DNA of 17,097 bases from Actinomycetota bacterium. Lineage in GTDB: Bacteria; Actinomycetota; Acidimicrobiia; Acidimicrobiales; UBA8592. The stretch spans positions 1 through 17,097 of the forward strand of contig PAYW01000035.1 of NCBI GenBank assembly GCA_002715425.1, given 5' to 3'. Under the pieces are notes generated by a model. It saw nothing but the letters and a program-made list of their open reading frames with translations. It had not been told where the DNA came from and did not search any database. Below are positions 6,716 to 15,024 of the stretch, one piece after another (position 1 is the first letter of the stretch; the number at the start of each line of letters is the position of its first letter). A program made the translations under genes and the position numbers.

Positions 6716-7822
6716 TTACGAATACCTTCGCGGAATTCGACTCTCTATTCCACAAATAATTTCGTATGTAATCGTCTCAAATATCTCAGCCCATTCTGCA
6801 GCAGAAATCTGATCTTCACCTTGAGGACCCAATATGACTACTTCATCACCAGAAGCTACTTGATTCTCTCCACAATCAACCAAAAACTGATCCATCGTAA
6901 CGTTTCCCACAATAGGGTGTCGTTTCCCACCAATAAGAACTTCTCCTCCTCGGTGACCAGCATCACGGCGTAACCCGTCTGCATACCCCATCGGGACAGT
7001 TGCGATTCTAGTGCTTTGCTGGGCTGACCAACTTAGTCCATAAGAAACGCCCTCTCCGGCTTCAACTGTCTTGACATACGACACTTCAGACCGAACTTTC
7101 ATTGCCGGACGAAGATTTAATGTTGCATCTATTCCTTCTAGAGGAGAAAGGCCATACATTGCCAACCCACATCGAACTAGGTCAAATCTCCCATCTGGAT
7201 TATTGATTGCTAGAGCAGAATTAGCGGCATGCAGCATATTCGAACTTATACCTTCAGAACTTATTTCTTTCACTACCTCGTCAAAACGAGCGAGCTGCTT
7301 AGCAGTGAACGAATTAGAAGGGTCATCTGCGACAGCACAGTGAGTCCATAAACCATCAAGAACCAAGGATGACTTTTCAGATATCGCTTGAGCTAAAGTA
7401 ATTGCTAAATCGGGGTCAACTCCGACTCGACGCATGCCTGTATCTATTTTCAAGTGAACATAAATTTCTTTATCTACTTGAGTTGCTGCAGCAGCTGCAG
7501 CAGCTATACCCTCTCCGCTGTATATTGCTGGCCTTAGCCCATATTCGGCAACTTGCACCATCTCTCTAGGGCGGGGTTCGGACAAAAGTAAAATTGGAGC
7601 CTCGATACCCGCTTCACGAAGTACGATTCCTTCTTCGACCAAGGCAACTGCGAGCCACCTTGCTCCTGCAGATACAGCTGCTCGAGCTACCGGGATTGCT
7701 CCATGTCCATATCCATCAGCTTTGACAACAGCACAAAGAATTGCAGGCGAGACTATTTGAGTTATCTCTCGGACATTATGTTTGATTGCTTCAAGATCTA
7801 TATCAGCCCACGTCGGTCTCAT
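6716..7822 (-). CDS. alr: Alanine racemase
   Basis: A 368-aa fold-type III PLP enzyme that interconverts L- and D-alanine for peptidoglycan synthesis. The N-terminus RPTWADIDLEAIKHNV precedes AVVKADGYGHGA (31-42), where Lys34 forms the PLP aldimine. HLKIDTGMRRVGV, CGLAMYGLSPL, GVSYGLSW (with the second catalytic Tyr) and IATVPMGYADGLRR follow in the usual order. The C-terminal beta domain ends with VILGPQG and ITYEIICGIESRIPRRY, as in canonical Alr. The ATG at 7820-7822 is fixed by GGAGGT at 7828-7833, and the gene overlaps the end of nnr by 20 nt, so translation is probably coupled. A run of seven alanines at about residues 107-113 comes from a small GCTGCAGCA repeat in the DNA. Confidence 0.97.
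   Translation of the reverse strand: MRPTWADIDLEAIKHNVREITQIVSPAILCAVVKADGYGHGAIPVARAAVSAGARWLAVALVEEGIVLREAGIEAPILLLSEPRPREMVQVAEYGLRPAIYSGEGIAAAAAAATQVDKEIYVHLKIDTGMRRVGVDPDLAITLAQAISEKSSLVLDGLWTHCAVADDPSNSFTAKQLARFDEVVKEISSEGISSNMLHAANSALAINNPDGRFDLVRCGLAMYGLSPLEGIDATLNLRPAMKVRSEVSYVKTVEAGEGVSYGLSWSAQQSTRIATVPMGYADGLRRDAGHRGGEVLIGGKRHPIVGNVTMDQFLVDCGENQVASGDEVVILGPQGEDQISAAEWAEIFETITYEIICGIESRIPRRYS
7485..7505. repeat. Short GCTGCAGCA tandem repeat inside alr
   Basis: Two copies of the 9-mer GCTGCAGCA plus a GCT are arranged head to tail, producing the polyalanine run in Alr between the strands around YSGEGI and VDKEIYVHL. It is in frame and probably harmless, though slippage here would change the length of a surface helix. 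Confidence 0.6.
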
Positions 7823-9155
7823 GTAATACCTCCGGAATTAGATTGATAAGATCAGATGCCACCATGCCATGTTTAAATGAAAGTCGTCCAGCTTCTGCAT
7901 GGACCCAGGCGCCCATAGCTGCTGCTTCCATACTTGGAACTCCCTGAGCTAGAAAGGCACCGATAATCCCTGCAAGCACATCACCAGTTCCAGCAGTAGC
8001 TAACCTATGATCACCGTTTGCTACAACCAAACAACGTCCTTCAGGATTAGCTACAACCGTAATTGGTCCTTTAAGTAAAACAATAGAGTTAGTTAACTCT
8101 GCAGCACTTCGAACGTCCTCAATCCGCCGAGAACTCGGCCTAGACCCAACTAGATCCTCGAACTCACGTTCGTGGGGAGTAAAAATCGTGTCAGATTTCC
8201 TCACCTGCAAAATTTCAAGATTCTCACCTAAAGCTTTAATGGCACCCCCATCTACTACAAGGGGAATCTCAGAATTAGAAACTACTTTTTGGATGGATTT
8301 AATATTTGAACTTGATACTGCAAGGCCTGGGCCGATGATTCCAGAAGAAAATCTATTCGCATTGTTCTGGAAGTCTTCTTCCCACCCTTCTTCAGTAATA
8401 AAGTGTGAAACGGCTTCTATTGGCCCTATGGGCATGGTACCAGGAGTGCTTATTCGAACATAGCCCGATCCTGCTCGTTGAGCGGCTTCTGCTGCTAGAG
8501 ATAAAGCCCCATCCATTCCTGCAGAGCCACCAATTATCCAACACGCTGACTTCCATTTGTGTTCCGTGATCAATTTTTTCGGTAGCCATGTCGCTATGTC
8601 TGAACGCTGGACTAGGAATGTTTCGATATGTGAAGTATCAAGGCCAATATCAACAATTTCAATCTCACCAACATAATTACTTCCAGGAGGAATTAGATGA
8701 CCGGGTTTTAAAGCCTGAAAGGTGGTTGTCTTATTGGAGTGCATAGGAAGTCCCATTACTTCACCTGTTAAACCATTGATACCACTTGGAATGTCGACGG
8801 CAATCACAGGTACGTCTGTAATGGGTGCAAAATATTCTTCCCGAATTCCAGTCCCGTATGCGGCATCGATAACAAGGTCGCACTTAGGAAGTTGTTTTGG
8901 GGTTTCTGTAACACAGTACTCGACAGTCTTTATCCCCCATTTCCGAAGATAGGATGCGGCGACCCTTCCATCTTTTCCGTTATTGCCTTTCCCATAGATC
9001 ACTATGACACGTTTTCCGTAGGCTCCGTTTAGAAATTTCCGCGCAGACCACGCTACTGCGCTTCCTGCCCGCTGTATAAGAACGTCAAGAGGTTGATCTG
9101 AAGATGCATCGATAGACTTCATTTCGCTCGGGGTTACGATTGGTATCATCAGCAT
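7803..9155 (-). CDS. nnr: Bifunctional NAD(P)H-hydrate epimerase / ADP-dependent dehydratase Nnr
   Basis: A 450-aa two-domain repair enzyme. The N-terminal YjeF_N domain (about 1-195) epimerises damaged NAD(P)H hydrates: YGKGNNGKDG (54-63), Asp121 in VDIPSGINGLTG and ALKPGH (148-153) are visible. The C-terminal ribokinase-like domain (about 200-450) removes water with ADP: IIGGSAGMDGA (207-217), AAQRAGSGYVR (224-234), FTPHEREF, LLKGPITVV and GTGDVLAG (389-396), whose Asp is the catalytic one. The loop reads GNNGKDG where many members have GNNGGDG. Total length is close to the roughly 500 aa of fused bacterial Nnr. The start is either 9155 (AGGA 4 nt upstream) or the ATG two codons later at 9149, which gives the usual MIP start. 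It lies 16 bp after the GlmS-like gene, and its 3' end overlaps alr. Confidence 0.95.
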   Translation of the reverse strand: MLMIPIVTPSEMKSIDASSDQPLDVLIQRAGSAVAWSARKFLNGAYGKRVIVIYGKGNNGKDGRVAASYLRKWGIKTVEYCVTETPKQLPKCDLVIDAAYGTGIREEYFAPITDVPVIAVDIPSGINGLTGEVMGLPMHSNKTTTFQALKPGHLIPPGSNYVGEIEIVDIGLDTSHIETFLVQRSDIATWLPKKLITEHKWKSACWIIGGSAGMDGALSLAAEAAQRAGSGYVRISTPGTMPIGPIEAVSHFITEEGWEEDFQNNANRFSSGIIGPGLAVSSSNIKSIQKVVSNSEIPLVVDGGAIKALGENLEILQVRKSDTIFTPHEREFEDLVGSRPSSRRIEDVRSAAELTNSIVLLKGPITVVANPEGRCLVVANGDHRLATAGTGDVLAGIIGAFLAQGVPSMEAAAMGAWVHAEAGRLSFKHGMVASDLINLIPEVLHETDVG

Positions 9156-9171
9156 AAAATCCTATGGATGC

Positions 9172-12100
9172 TCAAGTTCGCCATAATTCTGCAAGTTCTG
9201 CAATCGGAGACATCAGTAAATCGGATAGAGGGATTGTTGATAGGAGGTCACCGCGAAACGTTGGTTCTGTCTCAGTGACGAAATCATAAAGTTTTGCATA
9301 GCGATTCTGATAGCCCTCAAGTATTTTCTTAGCTATTTGTTCATCAACGTATTTTTCTAGACGGACATGAAGTAATGTCAGCCCGACTGTCTGCTGATCT
9401 TTCACTTCGGGTACTAAGATTATGGTCCGGTCATCATTTCGCCCTTTAGTGACCATCACGTTCTGATCAGATGCAACAAGGTGTTTACTACCTCGGAGTT
9501 TGGGGTCTCTTTCCACTCTAGATGCTAGATCAACTGCTATTCCACCTCGATCAACGATGTGTAATTGCGCAACATCAGGAGCCCCATCTATCGAATACCG
9601 GATATATCCCGTCACATCTTGTACCCCATTATTAAGTGCTGCCAAACAACGAAGGTTCCGATAAGTGACTCTGTCTCTTGGAGCACCAGACTCAAGTAGC
9701 TCTCGAACAAGCGGTAATTGAACGATTTCCTCATCTGACCTAGATATTCCAACGGTCACTGTCTTTGCTTGATGCTTGATCGTGTCTATGGTTCGAGTTA
9801 GTTCTTCTATCCCGACAGTTAGGGAAGCAACCAAATCTTCGAGGATAGTTGCAGGTGTCCCGACTTTTCCGAAGTCTAATTGATATGAATCAAGTGGAAT
9901 ATTCCCTAACGAGTATTTGAGCATTATTAGAATCTTCGTCGCTGTGCTGGCCTCTAGGTTTCCGTTGTAATCACCGGATCGTAGACCGTCGAAAAATGAT
10001 TGGGAAGCTTTTTGAATTTGCGGTTTCAGATTCTTTAACATAACTTCTCCGGTCATATCCGGGTTTTGTGAAACTGCCAATTCGATCGCAGAGCGAACTT
10101 CTCTAAATGGAGTTGCCTGAGCATCAATGGATAGCGCCGCTTCATAACCAAATATGTGGCCGGCCATCGTTGATAAGATAAATGCTAGTTCCTTAGTTGT
10201 AGGCGGAACTTCAATGACTTTCAAAGCGGAAGAGAAAACTTCTGGAGTGTCTGTAATCACTACTGGAGTGGCCTTATGGGCCCGATAGATAGCTACTTCT
10301 TTCGCAGCATCCGCAGCGACCGAACCTTCTAGTCCAGCAGCACAAACGAGGATCATAGGTTCAGCAGAAAGATCAATGTGTTTCTTATCTTCAGTAAAGT
10401 CGGCTGCTATCGATTTGTAGCAGAGTTCAGAGAGTTTGATTCTGATCTCCTTTGCGGCGACAATATTTAAACCATTTCCGACTATGGCCCAATATTTTTT
10501 CGCAGGTGCTAATTCAGTGGCGATCTCGGATATTTTTTCCTGCACTGAAAGCACTTCTCTCATCAGGTTAGGAAGCTCTTTGAGCCCAAGAAGTAAAGTA
10601 TTTCTTCTTTCATTGGTGCTTGATTTACTTGAGGAGCTATTTACAGATTCTGAAATCGCTATCCCTAGAAGAAACCCAGCAGCTATTTGTGAATAGAATG
10701 CTTTAGTCGAAGCAACGCTCATCTCTATATCTCTCCCATCGGAGGTGTAGAGGACGCCGTCAGATTTTTTTGTTAGTTCTGAATCTCGACGGTTAACTAT
10801 CGATACAACAGCCCCCCCTCGGGCGCGGACAAGATCTACTGTCCGGTTAGTATCTGTGGTAGTTCCGGATTGGCTAATTGCAACGACAAAAGTATCCGTC
10901 ATGTCTGGACGTAATCGGAATCCAGATAATTCTGTTGATGGAAGAGATTCAACTCGTAGACCTATTTCCTCGTTTAGGAATGCAGCCAAGCTGTTACCAG
11001 CGACTGCTGCAGTTCCCTGTCCGATAACAAAAATCTCTCTGAATTCTCCATTTTGAAACTTCTTTTTGAGATTGCTGGGCAAAGTACTCTCTTGCAATCT
11101 GACATTAAGATTCCCATCGATATCAATTATTTTCCCTCGAAGAGTTTTCTGGAATGAGTCAGGGGCTTCAGTTATCTCCTTTAATAAAAAATGAGGGTAA
11201 CTTCTCCGGTCAATGTCTCTGGAAGTTATACCTGCAGTCTCAATTTCCTGTCCCTCTACAGGGAGTGGTTTCCCATCATATGATGTTCGGCTAATTCCTT
11301 CGATTGTTCCAGCGTTGCTCTTTGACAAAGAAATAATTTCACCAGGTTCAGAACTTGTACTTCTGTTATCTACTGACTCCCCATCTAGTCGTAAGTACTT
11401 TTGTGTTCTTTCAATAAACCCATAGGGTTCACTAGCAACAATGTAAGCATCCTCAGCTAAACCGACGTATAACCCTTGCCCACTACCTCGAAGAGCTAGA
11501 TGGAGATTTTCAGGATCTGAAGCTGCATTAGCAACAACCGCAACTGACCCTTGAAGAGATCGAGCAGTCTTCCTGAATGCTTCAGCAACTGTTGACGTCT
11601 CTCTACCTTCCTTGCTGAGACGCTGAGCCATTAAGGTCGGCATTACTTTAGAATCTGAAGTAACAGCAGGTGAGATCATAAGGTCTTCTACTTCTTTTAG
11701 ATCAGCAAAGTTATCAACATCGCCGTTTATAGCTGCAACGACGTAGGGCATTTCTTCCTGATGCTCTTGTTCCGAATTTAGAGGATGAGCATTCGGCTCA
11801 GAAATTATTCCGATGCTTGCCCATCGAGTATGTCCGACGACAACAGCCGATGCTTGACTACTTGCGAGTGCACGATGGAGTAGTTTGTCCGACATGATTG
11901 CTTTTCGTAGCACCAGAGTATTGTCACCAAGTTGACCTATTTCAGAGGCAGTTTTATAGACAAAACTTATTTGTCCATCAGCTACTCGAATCGAACCGGA
12001 CGTAAAATCATTATCAGAAGAGCGATCCTTAATTTCTGATAAGAGCGTTGGGTCATCTAGGTCTAAGGCATGATCTTGAATCATTACATGTAAACCAGCT

Positions 12101-12594
12101 GAGTCTCTTCCCCGAACTTCCAAGCTATCGAGGGCGGAGAGAGCTTCATGAATTGATACAAAGGTTTCAACCAATCCTCTTTCTCTATTGTCTTGGCATA
12201 GTTCACGAACAGAGTTAATGAGCCTGACACGGTCATTGCTAAGTGACCAAAGAAGGTCTTTTACCTGAATAATACCAGCGTTGGTCTTTTCGATTTCTTG
12301 CAGGTCAGTATTAGTCTTATCAAGGGTTCTTTCAAGATTAGTAATAGAAGTTTCGATTATTTTGCACTTTTCGACAAGTAGTGTGAGCAATTCAGAGTCA
12401 TCCAATAATGAGATTGTTCCTGGCACCCCAGAGGTTTCATTTTCTAGCAATACAAGAGATTCAATTAGTAGATAGATCTCTTGAAGATCATCCGATGTAG
12501 CATCAGGAATGGAATTGATTAACTTCTTGACCCGCGTTGAAGTAGGGACTTCGCGCTGCGCTGGCCTTCGGATAATAGCGATAATTCCACACAT
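9172..12594 (-). CDS. Giant GlmS-like protein: glutaminase plus two SIS domains with large insertions and C-terminal extension
   Basis: A 1140-aa relative of glutamine-fructose-6-phosphate aminotransferase, which is normally about 610 aa. The class II glutaminase domain is recognisable: MCGIIAII with Cys2 as nucleophile after Met removal, RGRDSAG (161-167), GHTRWAS (254-260), NAHP (268-271), the oxyanion pair Asn290-Gly291 and Asp314. An inserted helical, coiled-coil-prone stretch occupies about 14-150. A further expansion of about 50 aa lies between RGRDSAG and HTRW. PHFLLKEI (467-474) leads into SIS1 with SQSGTTTDT (574-582) and VASTKAF (627-633). SIS2 keeps Glu723 in KLSELCY and His739 in DKKH. 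The GlmS C-tail DVDxPRNLAKSVTVE is replaced by a segment with Arg834 where the catalytic Lys should be. About 300 unrecognised residues follow. It sits between glmM and nnr, so an amino-sugar role is likely, but the exact product is uncertain. Confidence 0.85.
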   Translation of the reverse strand: MCGIIAIIRRPAQREVPTSTRVKKLINSIPDATSDDLQEIYLLIESLVLLENETSGVPGTISLLDDSELLTLLVEKCKIIETSITNLERTLDKTNTDLQEIEKTNAGIIQVKDLLWSLSNDRVRLINSVRELCQDNRERGLVETFVSIHEALSALDSLEVRGRDSAGLHVMIQDHALDLDDPTLLSEIKDRSSDNDFTSGSIRVADGQISFVYKTASEIGQLGDNTLVLRKAIMSDKLLHRALASSQASAVVVGHTRWASIGIISEPNAHPLNSEQEHQEEMPYVVAAINGDVDNFADLKEVEDLMISPAVTSDSKVMPTLMAQRLSKEGRETSTVAEAFRKTARSLQGSVAVVANAASDPENLHLALRGSGQGLYVGLAEDAYIVASEPYGFIERTQKYLRLDGESVDNRSTSSEPGEIISLSKSNAGTIEGISRTSYDGKPLPVEGQEIETAGITSRDIDRRSYPHFLLKEITEAPDSFQKTLRGKIIDIDGNLNVRLQESTLPSNLKKKFQNGEFREIFVIGQGTAAVAGNSLAAFLNEEIGLRVESLPSTELSGFRLRPDMTDTFVVAISQSGTTTDTNRTVDLVRARGGAVVSIVNRRDSELTKKSDGVLYTSDGRDIEMSVASTKAFYSQIAAGFLLGIAISESVNSSSSKSSTNERRNTLLLGLKELPNLMREVLSVQEKISEIATELAPAKKYWAIVGNGLNIVAAKEIRIKLSELCYKSIAADFTEDKKHIDLSAEPMILVCAAGLEGSVAADAAKEVAIYRAHKATPVVITDTPEVFSSALKVIEVPPTTKELAFILSTMAGHIFGYEAALSIDAQATPFREVRSAIELAVSQNPDMTGEVMLKNLKPQIQKASQSFFDGLRSGDYNGNLEASTATKILIMLKYSLGNIPLDSYQLDFGKVGTPATILEDLVASLTVGIEELTRTIDTIKHQAKTVTVGISRSDEEIVQLPLVRELLESGAPRDRVTYRNLRCLAALNNGVQDVTGYIRYSIDGAPDVAQLHIVDRGGIAVDLASRVERDPKLRGSKHLVASDQNVMVTKGRNDDRTIILVPEVKDQQTVGLTLLHVRLEKYVDEQIAKKILEGYQNRYAKLYDFVTETEPTFRGDLLSTIPLSDLLMSPIAELAELWRT

Positions 12595-12608
12595 ATGTTT
12601 ATTCTAGA

Positions 12609-12641
12609 GACTTAGTTAAGTCGCAACTCTCTAAAGAGAGT
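12609..12641 (-). promoter_or_regulatory. Two adjacent small hairpins in the glmM to glmS-like gap
   Basis: On the minus strand ACTCTC-TTTA-GAGAGT (12626-12641) is followed 3 nt later by GACTT-AACT-AAGTC (12609-12622). Both are perfect inverted repeats and together fill over half of the 59-bp gap (12595-12653). Neither is followed by a U-tract, so a classical terminator is unlikely. A processing site, an attenuator-like leader or an operator are possible. No glmS ribozyme fold is recognisable. The structure is directly visible and the role is unknown. Confidence 0.4.
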
Positions 12642-12653
12642 GATTTGGTCTAA

Positions 12654-13982
12654 TTAAGATCCCGCTAAATAGGATTCTGCAGCTAAAACCAGCTTATTTA
12701 CTGTAGATTCGGCTATTTCATCTGTTAAAGATTCAACCATAATTCTTAAAACTGGTTCAGTACCTGACCTTCTTACGAGAACTCTGCCACTATCTCCCAG
12801 CTCAATTTCAGCATTAGCTATGTCTTCGGCTAACAAACTTTCAATATCAACTGTTGTTGTAGACAAGTTGACTTGTTTTAAGACCTGTGGGTATCTAACC
12901 ATGGCAAAGTCAGCAAGTTCGTCCAAGCGTTTGTTAGACCGAGCAATGATATCGAGAAGTTGTATTCCTGTTAATAGTCCGTCACCAGTAGTAGAAAGAT
13001 CGCTGAAGATTATATGGCCTGACTGTTCCCCACCAAGCGACCAATCATTCTCCTCCAATGCAGCTAGAACTTGTCGATCACCGACTGGTGTTTGATACAC
13101 ATGTATTCCCTTTTCTTTCATTGCCAAATGAAACCCTAGATTAGTCATTACCGTTACGACTGCAGTGTTGTCCTTAAGGGCTTTTCGACTCTTCATGTCT
13201 TCAGCACATATTGCGATCATAAAGTCTCCATCGATAACTCGACCTCTTTTATCTATGGCGAGTACTCGGTCAGCGTCTCCATCAAATGCCAATCCTAGAT
13301 CAGCGTTGTTATCTCTTACCGCTGTTTGAAGAGATCTGAGACTCGTTGAACCACAGTCTTCGTTGATGTTAGTTCCATCTGGAACATCATGGATACTGAC
13401 CACTCTTGCTCCCAACTCTCTGAGAGTATTTGCGGCGAAGGCTGACACTGCTCCATTGGCACAATCCACAACAAGTGAAATCCCACTTAGACTTCTACCT
13501 TTGATACTCTCTCGAAGCGTAGATACCCAATCATTAGCAAGATGGCTGTAACTAGGTTCAACATAGTCAGCTCCCTTCGTGAAGTCAGGAAAATCATTAG
13601 ATTCCAGAATTGCTTCGATCTCTCTTTGGGCATGATCACTTAGTTTCTTACCTCCAGCAGAAAGTAATTTAATGCCATTGTCTTCTGAAGGATTATGGGA
13701 TGCCGAGACCATTGCTCCAGCAATTCCATAAGTTGCGGCAGCATGAGCAAGGGCTGGCGTAGGGACAGTACCCATGTACCAAACTGAGAGCCCCTCAGAC
13801 TCGAACCCTGTTCGTAATGCGCTCACAAAGTCTTTCCCGCTTTCACGACCATCGCTACCAATGACGACTGTGTCTGATTGGAGAACATCAGAAGCAGAAA
13901 TCGCAAGATTGGTTACCCACTCCGGCCTGAGGTCGACGAAAGCTCGACCACGAACCCCGTCGGTACCAAACTTAAGAGACAT
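12654..13982 (-). CDS. glmM: Phosphoglucosamine mutase GlmM
   Basis: A 442-aa alpha-D-phosphohexomutase that converts glucosamine-6-phosphate to glucosamine-1-phosphate on the way to UDP-GlcNAc. Motifs are KFGTDGVRG (4-12), VSASHNPSEDNGIK (92-105) with the phosphorylated Ser95, the Mg-binding loop FDGDADR (233-239; Asp234, Asp236, Asp238), the sugar loop GGEQSGH (317-323) and the phosphate loop RRSGTEP (404-410). The GEQSGH sequence is the GlmM-type rather than ManB-type sugar loop. The ATG at 13980-13982 gives the canonical N-terminus. A TTG three codons upstream (13989-13991) is a less likely start, and no good Shine-Dalgarno is seen for either. It is upstream of the GlmS-like gene, so two successive steps of amino-sugar synthesis are adjacent. 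Confidence 0.97.
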   Translation of the reverse strand: MSLKFGTDGVRGRAFVDLRPEWVTNLAISASDVLQSDTVVIGSDGRESGKDFVSALRTGFESEGLSVWYMGTVPTPALAHAAATYGIAGAMVSASHNPSEDNGIKLLSAGGKKLSDHAQREIEAILESNDFPDFTKGADYVEPSYSHLANDWVSTLRESIKGRSLSGISLVVDCANGAVSAFAANTLRELGARVVSIHDVPDGTNINEDCGSTSLRSLQTAVRDNNADLGLAFDGDADRVLAIDKRGRVIDGDFMIAICAEDMKSRKALKDNTAVVTVMTNLGFHLAMKEKGIHVYQTPVGDRQVLAALEENDWSLGGEQSGHIIFSDLSTTGDGLLTGIQLLDIIARSNKRLDELADFAMVRYPQVLKQVNLSTTTVDIESLLAEDIANAEIELGDSGRVLVRRSGTEPVLRIMVESLTDEIAESTVNKLVLAAESYLAGS

Positions 13983-14060
13983 TTTGACCAAAAAATCTTA
14001 ATAGAGTTCCCATACAGACCTTACTTCCACAAGTTATCTGGCGGACTCTTCTAATCATAA

Positions 14061-14076
14061 TTCCCTAAGAAGGGAA
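14061..14076 (-). promoter_or_regulatory. Hairpin just after rpsI
   Basis: TTCCCT-TCTT-AGGGAA on the minus strand is a perfect 6-bp stem 7 nt past the rpsI stop. What follows (TTATGATTAG) has no convincing U-tract, so it may be an mRNA-stabilising or weak attenuating hairpin rather than a full terminator. It lies in the roughly 100-bp gap before glmM, where I found no convincing promoter. Confidence 0.4.
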
Positions 14077-14083
14077 AGGGCAT

Positions 14084-14476
14084 TTAACGCTTGGAGAACT
14101 GAGGAGCTTTACGCGCCTTCTTAAGTCCGTATTTCTTTGACTCCTTCTTTCGAGAGTCTCGAGTAAGAAATCCTGATTTCTTTAATCCTTCTCTGAAATC
14201 ATCGTCGATATCGACAAGAGCTCGAGCGATCCCTAATCTTAAAGCTCCAGCTTGACCGCTTGATCCTCCACCATGAATCGTTGCATCAATATCATACGCA
14301 GTTTCAGTTTTTGTGTCCCTGAGTGGTTCTGTAATTATCATTCGATGGGTATCAGATGGAAAGAAGTCTTCTACAGATCTCCCATTAACAGTGATGGTTC
14401 CGGTACCAATTCGAACACGGACACGTGCTACTGCCCGTTTTCTTCGGCCAGTTGTATGTGCAATATGGACAGTCAT
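14084..14476 (-). CDS. rpsI: 30S ribosomal protein S9
   Basis: A 130-aa uS9. Characteristic elements are [20 protein letters not shown] near the N-terminus, [11 protein letters not shown], the [19 protein letters not shown] core, [17 protein letters not shown] and the invariant C-terminal KAPQFSKR, whose last Arg reaches the P-site tRNA in known ribosomes. The frame stays open 29 codons further upstream inside rplM. The start is set at the ATG 14474-14476 because it yields the standard length and has AAGGA 5 nt upstream. It begins 7 bp after rplM, forming the usual rplM-rpsI pair. Confidence 0.97.
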   Translation of the reverse strand: MTVHIAHTTGRRKRAVARVRVRIGTGTITVNGRSVEDFFPSDTHRMIITEPLRDTKTETAYDIDATIHGGGSSGQAGALRLGIARALVDIDDDFREGLKKSGFLTRDSRKKESKKYGLKKARKAPQFSKR

Positions 14477-14483
14477 AATTTCC

Positions 14484-14936
14484 TTAAGATTCTCTAGATT
14501 TAGCTTGAGATAGTTCCATGGGTTCAGGCTTTTGTGCACTATGTGGGTGTTCAGCTCCCGCATAGACCTGAAGCTTTTTTAGTTGCTGTCTGCCAAGTCG
14601 ATTTTTGGGAAGCATCCCTCGAATGGTTTGACGAACGGCATCGGTAGGATTTTCCTGCAGAAAATTAGCATAGGAACGCGATTTAATTCCTCCGGGAAAT
14701 CCTGAGTGTCGGTAGACGATTTTTTTATTTGCCTTATCACTACTTAAGACCACTTTGTCTGCATTGACGATTATGACATGGTCTCCCATATCAATATGTG
14801 GAGAATAGGTGGGCTTATGCTTTCCGCGAAGGAGTTTAGCGATTTCAGAAGCCATACGGCCAAGAATGAGGCCTTCAGCATCAATAAGATGCCATGATCG
14901 CTCTATGTCAGATTTTTTAGGGCTATATGTGGTCAT
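14484..14936 (-). CDS. rplM: 50S ribosomal protein L13
   Basis: A 150-aa uL13, an early assembly protein of the large subunit. Diagnostic segments are [48 protein letters not shown], the [12 protein letters not shown] loop, [38 protein letters not shown]. The last 12 residues or so are a polar tail beyond the typical end. No strong Shine-Dalgarno precedes the ATG at 14934-14936. It is the first gene after the 126-bp gap following truA, which holds a candidate promoter. Confidence 0.97.
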   Translation of the reverse strand: MTTYSPKKSDIERSWHLIDAEGLILGRMASEIAKLLRGKHKPTYSPHIDMGDHVIIVNADKVVLSSDKANKKIVYRHSGFPGGIKSRSYANFLQENPTDAVRQTIRGMLPKNRLGRQQLKKLQVYAGAEHPHSAQKPEPMELSQAKSRES

Positions 14937-14995
14937 GTTAATTTCAGTCTATTACCAAGAGTATCCAAGTCCTTTGTGTAACTTGGCACCTTTCT

Positions 14996-15024
14996 ACGAT
15001 ACGGTTATTGGCCTCATGAGACAA
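14996..15024 (-). promoter_or_regulatory. Candidate promoter of rplM-rpsI
   Basis: The minus strand has TTGTCT (15019-15024), a 17-bp spacer and TATCGT (14996-15001), each matching 4 of 6 consensus bases. This would give a leader of roughly 55 nt before rplM. An inverted repeat, ACGGTT (15001-15006) with AACCGT (15023-15028), spans nearly the same stretch and encloses the palindrome CTCATGAG (15014-15021), so it could be an operator or an RNA structure. These are pattern matches only. Confidence 0.4.

Noticed and set aside
8392..8589. Alternative minus-strand frame inside nnr, 65 codons
   Set aside because: It is a shadow frame within a well-supported Nnr domain, with no start signal or recognisable motif.
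12595..12653. glmS ribozyme or riboswitch before the GlmS-like gene
   Set aside because: The 59-bp gap is too short for the ribozyme and shows none of its core. Only two short hairpins are present.
14477..14563. 29-codon upstream extension of rpsI
   Set aside because: It overlaps the end of rplM. The internal ATG has AAGGA and gives standard S9 length.
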